A stretch of DNA of 64,000 bases, from the NCBI GenBank assembly GCA_025174535.1, contig JALBUN010000049.1:620001-684000 (forward strand), in the 5' to 3' direction. Under the pieces are notes generated by a model. The model searched no databases and was not told the DNA's origin. It saw only the letters and a list, made by a program, of their open reading frames with translations. Each line of letters begins with the position of its first letter. The stretch's first letter is position 1. The stretch comes from Cantharellus purpuraceus (Eukaryota > Basidiomycota > Agaricomycetes > Cantharellales > Hydnaceae). Positions 23,962 to 33,856 of this stretch are shown here, in pieces. The translations under genes and the position numbers were made by a program.

Positions 23962-25413
23962 TGTTTTGGAACCCACAAAATTATGGTGTTAGGGCAAACT
24001 CTAAATCACCACAATTCCGTGAATGAACAGCTGAGAAGAATATCAAATCCTACTGCAGCACAACTCCAGAAACAATTTAACGTTTGTACTTTGGTTACAA
24101 TCTGTTGTAATGGTCAATGCAGACGATACGCAGGAAGGTAATACATTTCTTAGCAGTAGGGAATGAATAAGACTTCCAGAGTCTAGAGTTCACGGACGCT
24201 TAGGGGTCCAGATATTCAAAAAGAGGGGAATGCACTTAGAGGCTAGAGGAAGTAGGTGGATGAATCCAACCGTCCAACCAGTGACACTCTGAAGCAGGTA
24301 ACAGCAATGTGTGAAGTAGTCTAGCAACTGCTTCACACGAGTTCAAGATTCTAATGCTCTGCAAAGGCAGTACACACTAGTAACTTAAACAAGAGCACTA
24401 ATGGCAGGACTATCGACAGACAATCTCACCCTGTAGATTCGTAGTCACGCGAGGTAGATACTACACTCACGCCCAAAGCAGGACAATCACTACTTCGAGT
24501 GCAATTGAATACAGTTACACAACTGTAAGCGACCCTTGAACTGGACAATCAACAGTTACTGAGATATAGAGGATGACACTGTATGTCACTCTAGTCACAC
24601 TGATGTGCAAATGATGGGGTAGAAATGGTTATTTATTTCAGAGGCAGAATGGGCTCCTTTTATATTGTATTTACAGGAGCTGATTAATACTACTGGAAAC
24701 TTCTACCTATTAATAGATGGAAACTACTGGAAGCTAGTGGAATATGTGAGAAGGGGGTGGAAGTTTCCTAGCCAATGAGCTGCTTGGATTTGCTCTGACT
24801 CAGGGCATGAGTCATGGATGGAGTCATAGTGTGACTCAGAGCAGGAGTCATAGTATGAGTAATCACAGGAGTCATGGTATGAGTCATGGAAGGAGTCATA
24901 GCATGAGTCATGGCAGGAGTCATTGCATGAGTCACCATTACTCAAATAACTCGGTCAATACTTCGTTTCCCAGGCTGATTAGCACAGCTATGGGTAGGCA
25001 CAGCTTCTATTGAACTCTCCACTGAAAATGGAGTCAGGAGGTGGAGTGGTTGTGAAGATATTGAGGATTTACTGGCAGTGGTGACCAGATTGAGTCGGAG
25101 ATTGAAATGAGTCATGTGATCGAAAATGAGTCAGTTGTCCGGGTGACTCCGGCTGACTTTGAGGCTGCTGACATCTGCGAAGGTTTGTGGGTCCATGTGG
25201 GTCCCAAACTTCACCCAGCAGAACAATAAGTTTGTAGACTCATTTCTGCATGGAAAATTCCCAAAAAAATATGAAAAAATAGAGTATATTTGAATGGCCC
25301 TGAATCAAGAGAAAGCAGCAGATATATGCTGATATTTTAAGGCCATGAAGTGAAATTGTACAGTTTTGGGACTTTAAACAAGATCTTTTTAAGGGAAAAC
25401 CAGTTCCCATACA
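23962..25413 (-). mobile_element. LTR-A copy 4, solo LTR with target duplication CATGT
   Basis: Complete 1452-bp LTR-A on the minus strand (TGTTTTGGAACC left end, GTTCCCATACA right end) inside the copia gag relic. It is flanked by a perfect 5-bp direct repeat CATGT (23957-23961 and 25414-25418), the signature of integrase-mediated insertion followed by LTR-LTR recombination. TATA box TATAAAAG lies at 24657-24664 on the minus strand. Its U3 differs from other copies: it carries a 24-bp tandem repeat with TGAGTCA motifs. Confidence 0.9.
24796..25133. promoter_or_regulatory. Cluster of TGAGTCA (Gcn4/AP-1-type) sites in LTR-A copy 4 U3
   Basis: Eight exact TGA(C/G)TCA heptamers at 24796, 24808, 24832, 24880, 24904, 24928, 25108 and 25127. 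Those at 24808, 24832, 24880, 24904 and 24928 fall on a strict 24-bp grid, and the missing grid point at 24856 reads TGAGTAA, one base changed. The unit is a 24-bp minisatellite of the type GAGTCATGGxxGGAGTCATAxxAT. The grid lies about 140-280 bp upstream of the LTR TATA box on the minus strand. TGAGTCA is the established core site of Gcn4/AP-1 bZIP factors; a regulatory role here is inference. Confidence 0.7.
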
Positions 25414-25567
25414 CATGTCTCCATACCATTGACTATCAGCCAAAGGTAGCAAGACTGCAGGTGAGACTGCAGTGCAGCTTGCATGTGCTCAGCCCAGAGT
25501 GAGTAGTTCTGGCCATTGAGCTTTGGAAACTTGAAGGCATGTGATTCTGGTTCACTGGCAGGGCCCA

Positions 25568-27483
25568 TAACCTAACAACTAGCAGGTTCAGGTGGTGATC
25601 TAGACCTTAAGTCCACAGCTGGAGTTCACAGACCAAGATGTGAACTTAGATTATAGTTACAGACTATCACAATATGCATACCTGGAGTTCCCGTCTTTGT
25701 CCGTGAACTCCAGCAGGCGCTAGAAAAAATTCTCTTGTATGCCCTGCCGAGCCGTGGACCCATATGCGTCCATGTTGAGGGCGAGTCGCTTCATAGTAAA
25801 AGCTTCGTCAGACCCGGCTTCAACTGGATGCAGTCCGTACTAGACTATGGATTTTAACGGTGCATTCACCCTTCAACCCGATTCTTTGTGTCAACTGCAT
25901 TTCCAACTCTGCTGAGAGTTCACACGAAGGATCCACCTGTTATCGCTGCGCTAGGTACAGCCCCTACTGATATCTTTGTGTGCCCTTGTCATTAGCCTTG
26001 AACGTCACCGATATCGGCATATGGACTTGCCTTTCTCTCACCTCTCAACAGACAGATAGTGGAAAGCATTCAAGGTACGTGGTGGTTAGGAAGCCAATAC
26101 AACACTGTCCACCATACTAGAAGGCTGAAAGGGGTACTCGGGCTTCTGGATCCAGGGCTACAGTTCAGCGACCATTCATTGGCGTCTTGAGAATAATTCC
26201 AACGCAAGAGGATCTTGTGTCGTTGGATGACGCTGCTTTCTGTGACGGAGATCGATTTCTCGACCAACATCACTGTGCTGTTAACAAACGTCCTCCGACT
26301 CATTCCCGTCGTTTTGGGTATGAATAAGACGCCTCCAGAAGTCAGCTACTTTCTACTCTGGATGTCTGTCCTGACGGCATATCCCCCAGTGTTTGCCTTC
26401 ACATCCCTTGCTCGTCAAGGGTACTGGTGCTTGGGAATTCAATTCCTCCCCCTGAGTCTTTACCGCTTTTTTAGGTTGATCTGCTAGCAAGCAACGTGCT
26501 AATGCGAACAAAGGGACTGCCGCTGCGCGGCATTTACTAAACATCAGTCAAGTCAAAACCCTCAACATTATGCTGCAACAAAAGGGCTTTGAAATTGACT
26601 TCTTCGAAACCTGGATGACAGCTTGTCACCGTTACAAAGCCTGCTGCAATTGATTCATTTAGGGTTGGAGTGTCTGTATTTGTTTGATTAGTAGAGACGG
26701 CTCCATACATTCACGAACAGGAAGTTAGCCTGGGATAGGGGGGAATCCTAGTGGCAGTAACTATCACTGGCATATCATCAAAAGCTCTCCACCATTGAGT
26801 CGTGGCACCTGTAACCTATTCGTTTACAATGTGCAAGGCATAACAGTATTCCAACGCCAACCCCAAGTGTCATAATCGGCCGCCAGTTGGGTCCCTAGCG
26901 TCGCTATAAAACCACACTCGCTACAATCACGGGAGCCTCCATCATTTGGGCTCAAACATGCCCTCCCTCTTACCGCGCCGATCATCATAAAAAAAACCCA
27001 GACTCTGCTACGGAAACCAAAGACTGCACTATCGATAGTCTAGCCCATAGTAATTCTCACCTTGACCTTCTTGCGACTTCCATTGCGAGTTTCTCAACCC
27101 TGATTCATGTGCAGGAAATAATGGTGCAACAGATAATACAACTGACTGTGAGCGCGATTGTGACACCACAGACCCTAGTAGATGGTATTAAAGCGACAAG
27201 TGTTACAGTAGATTATTCGTAGACGTCGAGCTTGCGAATAACCAAGACGGCGAAGAATTGATATTGACCAGGTATTCCTTTTCCGACATGAGAGGTTTCG
27301 GTTGGCAGGTAATATAGTTAGAGGTAGTTTGTGCGACAGCCATGACTGTTGGCTCTGATATGAATCTCTTGTTGAGGTGTGCCTCTGACCGGCGCCAGGT
27401 GCTGAGGTGTCACTAAACGCAGACGTATCCGACCGAGAATAGTAAGCATCATTCGCAGCTGTGTGGGAGCAAGGCAGGCGCCC
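25568..27483. other. Unassigned region right of the retroelement island
   Basis: Nearly 2 kb with only short open frames, for example 26,215-26,487 plus, which is hydrophobic but has no recognisable domain. The first few hundred bases may be the eroded 5' leader or LTR of the copia element whose gag starts at 25,567; I could not find its LTR ends or a primer-binding site. Confidence 0.35.
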
Positions 27484-28466
27484 CTAAACGTGGCGACGAC
27501 AGAAAATCCAACTACCCTCGGATCCCTCCCTTTTCCGGGTTTCCGTTTCTCCTCTTTGCTCTAGCCAGCTGTCAGCATATTGGCAAGTGCTTGACGATAC
27601 ATCCAGGCCGCGGCTTGGGTCGATCATCAAAGACTGCAAGAACCAGTCTGCACTCCTTGTTGTATCCAGCTCCCGATATGCAACCGTCAGTACACCCCAC
27701 ACCGTCCCACGCACTTTTGTGCGTAGATCCTCGACGAGGCATTTGACAGCGAGGCGCGTCATTTCGGATTGAGGGTCTATCCTTGGGGGCTCTGGAAGAC
27801 CCAAACGATGAAGCACTCGATCCGCTTCATGCGAGCAAGTTAAGGTATCGAAACGTACGTAGTTTCGTAATATCAGCGCAGTAGCGATGGATTTGAGCCA
27901 TTTGAATATCTCGTTCGCAATGTCTTCTTCTCCTGAAATATAATTTCGAAAGGAATTGAGTGTAGAATGGTAAGCAGGCTCCATGGCGTAAGAGTGAACC
28001 AAAGCATGCAAAACAGAGATAAGTCTCGTTGATAGAATGTTAGGCCATGAAAGGGATTCCCATTTCTCGGAATGCATCGGATATTTCTCCCGAAATGCAT
28101 GAGAGGTATGCAAAGGTTGTCCACGCCGTAAATGGGGGGGACGATAGACTTGTCTTCCTTGTCGGGGGAATCGAGGGTATGTGACTTGTGTGGTTTCCTC
28201 ATTTGCCGTTGTAGTCAAGTTATTCAGTAGGATCCCTCTGAAAGGTCTTTTCACCTCATAGAAAGTGGATAACTCGGTATGCAAATCATATGCCCCTTGT
28301 CTGTGAGGTACAAGCTGGTTCACAATAGAGGTGGTCTGCGCTGGGACACGGAACAGAACGGATAAGTGTAGAGATGTCTCATAAACTAGACATTACAGTA
28401 AGTTTGGGGCAGAATAAGCAGCTTGGATAGATGGAATTCCACACCTTCGAGAGCAAAATCATCCAT
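27484..28466 (-). CDS. Conserved-looking hypothetical protein, two exons
   Basis: I do not recognise the function. Start ATG at 28464-28466 (MDDFALE). A short first exon ends in GAAG|GTGTGG and joins at TCTAG|TTTATGAG, giving MDDFALE-V-YETSLHLSVLFRV and then a single open exon to the TAG at 27484-27486, about 305 residues. Visible features: a basic YRPPHLRRGQ motif near residue 90, then a mostly helical C-terminal half (IFKWLKSIATALILRNYVRF, WGVLTVAYREL). No signal peptide or membrane segment. It is transcribed divergently from the decarboxylase gene at 28970, with about 500 bp between starts. The frame continuity across the intron makes it a likely real gene. Confidence 0.7.
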
Positions 28467-28969
28467 CCGCTTTGAGGATATGAGGCCTTCTCTGAGTTTT
28501 CCTGACAATATGTGTAGTCAGCTTCGAATGGTTCGTATAGTTGTGCTCTGACTAGAGAGAGGTCTCACGGAACAAAATCAGGATGTTGGACTGAAGGTTG
28601 CGCTGCGCATCACTACTTTCACCGATTAGGTGGCTAGCCAATGTAAATTGTGACCAATAACTTTGAAGCTATGTTTAATCATCAGTTCAAGACCATGAAA
28701 AACGATGGCTAGAACAGTTTTAACTTTCGACTCTATACAAGTGCGATATTCCCGTTGAACATTGAATTCTTTTAGACTTCAAACATTATCAACCAGTGAT
28801 ACATTCAGCATCAAATGTGGTGGATGGAAAAAAACACATACACATCACCTCCTTCCAGGCCACTGCTTCTGGATATCGATGACACCAATTCCATGATCGT
28901 CTACAACTGTGACATCACGGACGGAGCTGTGATTTAATTTTTCAAAATCAGATTGCCTCCCATCACGAG
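28467..28969. promoter_or_regulatory. Shared divergent promoter region
   Basis: About 500 bp between the start codons of the hypothetical gene (minus) and the phosphopantothenoylcysteine decarboxylase gene (plus). I see no coding sequence. No single promoter motif stands out. Confidence 0.4.
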
Positions 28970-29940
28970 ATGCCGTCCCCCTCGCAGTCCCCGGCGCTAT
29001 TACCATCGATTGAGAGGCTGAAATTTCCAGTCAGATCTAATGACCCATACACAAAACACGTCCTTCTCATTACGACCGGCAGTGTAGCCTCTATCAAGGC
29101 ACCCTTCATAGTGAAAGAATTGCTGAAGGTAAGCCCTTCGCTGTCATGGATCCTTGTTATAACTCATATGTTCTGACGGCCCACTGTACCTTCCACTCAC
29201 ACATTATAATGGCTTAGTATGAAGGCGTGAAAGTGCAAATTGCGTCCACCAAGGCATCTCTTACCTTTTTTTCCAAGTTCGAAGTCGAAGACGAGAACAA
29301 AGGCGTGAAAGTCTGGATAGACGATGACGAATGGAACGTGAGTAGCGTGTTTCTCGACATGAATTTTCATCATGAACACTCTAGTGTTGATGTTCATCTT
29401 CTCATTATTTCACTTGCATGTGATTCTGGACAGGACAGTCTTGGTCTCAGATGGGAGATGCTATACTACATATTGAACTTCGGCGGTGGGCTGATGCTAT
29501 TTTGATTGCACCATGCTCTGCGAACACTCTATCGAAGCTTGCTAATGGAGCATGTGACAATCTTGTTGTGAGTGTCGCTTTGCTTCGAGCCGTCTCAACC
29601 CCCTACCTGAAATATAAGACATCTGTCCTGCGGGCTACACCGCCTACAACGCCAACGTATCTTTTCCCTGCAATGAACACCCAGATGTATCTTCACCCGC
29701 TCACCGCTTCCCATCTAACTGTCGTATCCGATACCCTTGGTTATACAGTTGTGGGGCCCATTGGAAAGGGACTTGCATGTGGAGATACGGGTAAGCACCA
29801 TCATGGCGCCATTGTCTGTTTCTTATATATGGGGTTGGCCACGTCTAGGTTCCGGAGCCATGACAGAGTGGCTCGACGTAGTTAACATCATTGTGAATCG
29901 ATTTCAGCTTGTGAAAAGGGTGGACAGTGGGGTAACATAA
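28970..29940 (+). CDS. Phosphopantothenoylcysteine decarboxylase (HFCD flavoprotein, Cab3/Hal3 family)
   Basis: Decarboxylates 4'-phosphopantothenoylcysteine to 4'-phosphopantetheine in coenzyme A synthesis, using FMN. Four exons: 28970 to about 29128, about 29219-29338, about 29439-29790, 29849-29940; about 240 residues. Motifs: N-terminal flavin-binding VLLITTGSVASIKAP; the catalytic-His segment ILHIELRRWADAILIAP; SANTLSKLANGACDNLV; the substrate clamp PAMNTQM; and the catalytic-Cys segment GLACGDTGSGAMTEW, which is formed only across the last intron (ACGG|GTAAGC...CTAG|GTTCCGG). All key residues are present, so it should be active. It lacks the long acidic tails of yeast Sis2/Vhs3 and looks like a single-domain enzyme similar to the plant and animal form. 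Sis2-type regulation of phosphatase Ppz1 is therefore not implied. Confidence 0.93.
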
Positions 29941-30132
29941 TGACAGCTCAAGTCTTTTTTCAGTTAGTGCAAGCGACATAATTATTGCGCTGTAACTAGC
30001 GTCCACGTTATCTATGAAGTACGTGTCTCAAGCACCATTGCTAGGTATATCTATGTCTAGTCTATGATTCAGCGGAACCGATATAGCATATATGGGTTTT
30101 TCCCTTATTATCATGATGTGCTGATGGAAAGC

Positions 30133-31157
30133 TCACTGTTTAAGCCTGGCGAAGACATGTATATGAGATAGATCCTTGACTGATTGCAACCTCTGGGAGT
30201 AAAATGGTACATCAAATAGTTGTCTTGTCGACTGATAAAACATACCGGAGGATTGACGAACCATGCCACTTCCCAGTCGTCTTCTGGCCAATGTGCGAGG
30301 ACAAATCGATAGATATGGTGAGCAGCAGCTAGGATATGTGAGCGGTCACTTGGAGATGTACCAGGAGCGACATCAGTGTATACACCATCGTCACCCTTAT
30401 CGTTGTGGGTTGGTACCCCAGTAAAACCCCATAGACCATCTCGGTCTACCTGGTTCGCAACTGACGGGTGCACAAGAGCAGGGTGCACAACAGGCAGGCG
30501 GGACCATATTAAATAATGCGATATCTCAGGAGGAACTTGATTTCCATTCAATCCTTCGAGTGACGGATGGGTCATAAACAAGGAGCCTACCAGAATATGG
30601 CCAGTCGTTGAAAATAATCCTGACCATATCAGGTGAAATCGTAGAGGTGAAGTATTCGGACGTATATCCTCGATCAGGGACAGAGTCCCCAGACTTATGA
30701 GGAGTGAGAGCTAAAGATGGGACTGATGACGAAGGACTGGTGGTTGTCGTAGGAGGCGTTCTTGGAACCCATCCTAGTCGGACATTCACAAGATAATTCG
30801 CTACCACAGAAATTGTGAATTGATGTAACATCTGTATGATAGTCAACGCGCACTAATAGACCCATGCTCTCTCTTAATGCCTTTTGCCCATTCCTTATAT
30901 CGCGCTTGGAGTGCGGGGTCTCGCTTGAGAAGACCAAGATCACTAAAATGAGAACCGACGAGAAGCCTGAGGGTCATAAGCGAGTACCACTAATGACATT
31001 CCTACCCTGACTCAATGAAGGATTTCAGCTGTTGCCATGTGTATCTCGCGGGATAAAATTTGGCTAGTTCACCCCGCGTTGGCGGTCCTTCGCGCAACAC
31101 CACGGAGGACAGATCATTAGGCGCTGGAGAAGGAGTGCGAGGAAGAGAAATGGTCAT
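30133..31157 (-). CDS. DUF3605 family protein
   Basis: Fungal family of unknown function. ATG at 31155-31157 (MTISLPRTPSPAPNDL). Domain start RYTWQQLKSFIESG, then DLGLLKRDPALQARYKEWAK across an intron near 31,010. Next VANYLVNVRLGW, a Pro/Ser/Thr-rich insertion (SPSSSVPSLALTP), the family block MVRIIFNDWPYS, HYLIWSRLPVVHP and the C-terminal EVAWFVNPP-RLQSVKDLSHIHVFARLKQ across the last intron (about 30,195-30,252). Stop TGA at 30133-30135. The family signature blocks (RYTWxxLxxF, NDWPYS, LIWSRxPI, WFVNPPxLQSV..HVHVFAR) are all present, so it is probably intact. It is a cytosolic protein without membrane segments; its biochemical role is not known to me. Confidence 0.85.
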
Positions 31158-31498
31158 GAAATGATATTCAGCTTCAACGAACGGTGTGATAGGAAAACTT
31201 GCTCATCTGATTACGATGAGTTATGTAAGATAGAGTCATAGATTCTGTTACATAAGACTTTGGTCGCTAATGCCCAGCGGAACAGACGCCGGTCAGTACA
31301 AATCAGTGAGTAGGTATTTTCTCTCTCTGAACCATGTTACAATACCGATTTCGCCGTCGAACCCCAGCTGTTGCATAGCTTCGTCTTACTTTGAAAGTTG
31401 TTTGGCCCTCTGTTCCAGCTCCTTGGGTGAGGTCAGCACAATCTGATGTTGCCTTGCTTGACCTCATCATCTCCTCAAGGTAGTCCAAGATAAATGCG
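31158..31498. promoter_or_regulatory. Divergent intergenic region between DUF3605 and F-box genes
   Basis: About 340 bp between two head-to-head start codons. No coding frame or repeat is visible. Confidence 0.35.
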
Positions 31499-33185
31499 AT
31501 GCCCCTGCAAGGAGACTCTACAATCCTTGTCACTACTCCATCGTCTCCGGAAGCTAGCTATCGTGGAATTGCATCTCTTCCACCAGAGATACTTTCTCAT
31601 ATCTTTGTTATTGGCTCGCACAAACTCGAAGTTGGGTATCGCAGAAGCTATGAATCTGTGAAACTTGATGACAGCGGCCTTGACGACGATGATTTTGCAA
31701 CACATTGCAGCCATGTCTGTCAATACTGGAGAGCTGTCGCTATCGACACCTCTCAACTATGGTCCTCCCTCGATTTCAGAGAAAGTCATTTTAAAGAAAG
31801 GTGCGGGGTATGGATAGAACGCTCAAAAGACGTTCCTTTGATAATCGACGTCGCCGATGAAATGGATGAACCACGCGATCCTACAGAAAGGGAGGTACAA
31901 ACATTCAAAGAAATGCTAAGAGCCCATGCGATTCTAGATTTAATCTTGCCTCATGCTCACCGTTGGAAATCATTTGACTTTGTGACTGATTGGTACCAAC
32001 TGGTCTGGCTCTGGGAGACGCGCCTCCTTGAGGTGAAATGTGCACCTATCCTGGAGCACATTGGGATTTTCTGTCATGGGGATGTGCCCGCCATGCATGA
32101 AACACATTTACAGCCTCCTTCTCCTCTGGTTCTTTTCCCACAAGGGACACCCAGGATCCGATCTGTTAGCATTTGGGGTGTACACTTCGACTGGGATTTG
32201 GCTACCTTCTTCACAGGGTTGGAGAATCTGCAGCTAGCCTGGCATTCTGAGGATGTTCGCTTGACGGTTGAACAATTTGTGCGGGCGTTACGTCGGTCCC
32301 CAAAGCTGGAGACTCTTATCCTGGAAGGATCAGCACCAATACCGGGTGACTGGCCTCAGGAGCATATTCAACTCCCTAAACTCGTGAGGCTCGATCTCGT
32401 GTGTGTTGATTTAAGAGATGCCATTTCAATTATGGATCATTTAGAATTTCCCGCTTTGGTGAGTATCAGCAATGCTTATGACATTTGCAGCTGTCAACTA
32501 TATTGACTCAATATAGGTCAAGTTAAAATTAGACTTGGAGGCAGAGGGTATAAAGGATTTCATACACGCCGTCTGCCAGACCAACAAGCCACGCTTTGGA
32601 TCCATCGAGTCTCTTACGCTGCTCTCGTTCCATTGCACTCAAGCTGACGGAAAATTGTTCCTCAGTACCTTGCATAGTCTCAAGTTCCTAAACCTCAACT
32701 TCAGCTTTCTTCCCTCTCATTTCCACCATTCACTCACCTCTCATTCGCCCTTGTTGTGTCCAAGACTGGAATCACTGAAAATATCGGGACTTGGAGGCAA
32801 GCCTCTCAAGTTGCTCATTCGGTCCCGGCAGCGATCCCCGGTCTCAATTTTACAGCTATACCTTGATCAGGATAACGACCTCACAGATAATACTATTCGA
32901 TGGTTGAGAATCAATGTTCCAACTGTTGGGTTCTTTGAGAATTCAGATGTAGAGAGTGATGGCGATGATGAGGAAGATGATGATTATGATGACGATGGCG
33001 ATGACAATGGCGATGGCGATGACGATGAAGATGAAGATGAAGATGAAGATGAAGATGAAGATGAAGATGAACACGAAGATGAAGATGATGGCGAGGAAAG
33101 TTACGAGAGCGATGAGAATGGGGAGAACTATGAAGATGATGAGAGTGAGGAAGATGATGAGGACAGCGGGGAAATAGGACGATGA
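31499..33185 (+). CDS. F-box protein with polyacidic C-terminus
   Basis: Typical agaricomycete F-box/LRR-like protein, expected to act as a substrate adaptor of SCF ubiquitin ligase through Skp1. Exon 1 31499-32458, exon 2 32517-33185 (FPAL|VKLKLDLEAE), about 540 residues. The F-box covers about residues 23-80 (IASLPPEILSHIF ... CSHVCQYWRAVAIDTSQLWSSLDF), followed by degenerate leucine-rich repeats (LENLQLAWHS, SPKLETLILEGS, FGSIESLTLLSFH). The last ~80 residues are almost only Asp and Glu, encoded in part by eight perfect GATGAA hexamers (33024-33071). Substrate is unknown. Such genes form large, fast-changing families in this fungal group. Confidence 0.85.
33024..33071. repeat. (GATGAA)8 hexanucleotide repeat
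   Basis: Eight perfect GATGAA units inside the F-box gene coding for alternating Asp-Glu. Being a multiple of three, length changes would keep the frame and only lengthen or shorten the acidic tail. Confidence 0.9.
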
Positions 33186-33741
33186 TGGTGCTTTTATAGG
33201 CGGCTGGGATGGTAGGCACTTCTGCCTCTGCGTTTAATGCTCATCTCAGATCATGTGTTGAGGACTTATCGTGAGCGTAGCCTACCTACTCCATGAAGTT
33301 CCGGAACAGAGTCAAGTTTTACTTATATGTCATGGTGACATACCTAGATCGAGCGGTGATATGCACAGTATCCAATAGCTTTGTAGCTAAGCTGAAGAGG
33401 GGAAGGGGATGGGTCGAAGAAGGATGCAACGCATGCCCTCGCGAGAGCATCTATCTCAGATCAGTTCTCACCGTAAAGCGGGTCCCAATGTTTGTCGCAC
33501 GCAATATAATTCAGTATAATTCTAGCTCAATCATCGCAACAGCCAACTAGACAGCATCAAGCAGTACAGCAATTTAGAGCCATCCAACCTAGCTTATAAG
33601 AAACCAGATCATAGCGAATTTCATGCAAGCAACGTCTTACAGAAAGCCATCCTCGCGTCGTATAAATCATCGCAAGACCGAGATCACCCACTGGTGAACA
33701 CTATAAAGCTTATTCTAGAACTAGTCTACCTCCTCGCTCGT
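33186..33741. other. Intergenic region between F-box gene and permease
   Basis: No convincing gene; a short frame at 33,293-33,550 has no recognisable domain. Confidence 0.35.
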
Positions 33742-33856
33742 CCTGTCTTTCTTCCCCTACTCATCCTGTCTTTCTTCCCCTACTCATCCTGTCTTTCTTC
33801 CCCTACTCATCCTGTCTTTCTTCCCCTACTCATCCTGTCTTTCTTCCCCTACTCAT
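33742..33856. repeat. Tandem repeat, five units of 23 bp over the permease stop codon
   Basis: Five uninterrupted units of CCTGTCTTTCTTCCCCTACTCAT (starts 33742, 33765, 33788, 33811, 33834), with a slightly changed half unit on each side. The permease stop TAG (33849-33851) lies inside the last unit, so the array is the beginning of that gene's 3' UTR and each unit repeats the end of its coding sequence. Confidence 0.95.

Larger units (their letters stand above)
23779..25567 (-). pseudogene. Ty1/copia gag remnant, split by a solo LTR
   Basis: Two minus-strand pieces, 25567-25414 and 23961-23779, form one reading frame when LTR-A copy 4 and one CATGT are ignored. The first piece starts at ATG 25567 with a gag-like N-terminus (FPKLNGQNYSLWAEHMQAAL), then LWLIVNGMETC runs across the insertion point. 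The second continues with EWKLEQKEHMDWLLCDQ, LMKGATESSQW and TLKQMWDTC. This is the known copia gag pattern of a Y-x-x-W start, a W..K..A helix and an A-K-x-x-W end (DUF4219/UBN2-like; family naming is my inference). The 3' side is cut by LTR-B at 23,778, so no pol follows. Non-functional. Confidence 0.75.

Noticed and set aside
23392..23976. Long minus-strand frame rich in Gly-Asp-Trp-Gly-Val repeats, looking like a repetitive secreted protein
   Set aside because: It is the translation of eleven 19-bp minisatellite units in an LTR fused to a piece of copia gag; all three minus frames stay open for the same reason.
26215..26487. Possible small membrane protein
   Set aside because: Hydrophobic but no convincing start context, splice structure or domain; the surrounding 2 kb looks like eroded non-coding DNA.
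32911..33219. Antisense His/Leu-rich frame
   Set aside because: Reverse translation of the GATGAA acidic repeat of the F-box gene; composition is explained by the repeat.
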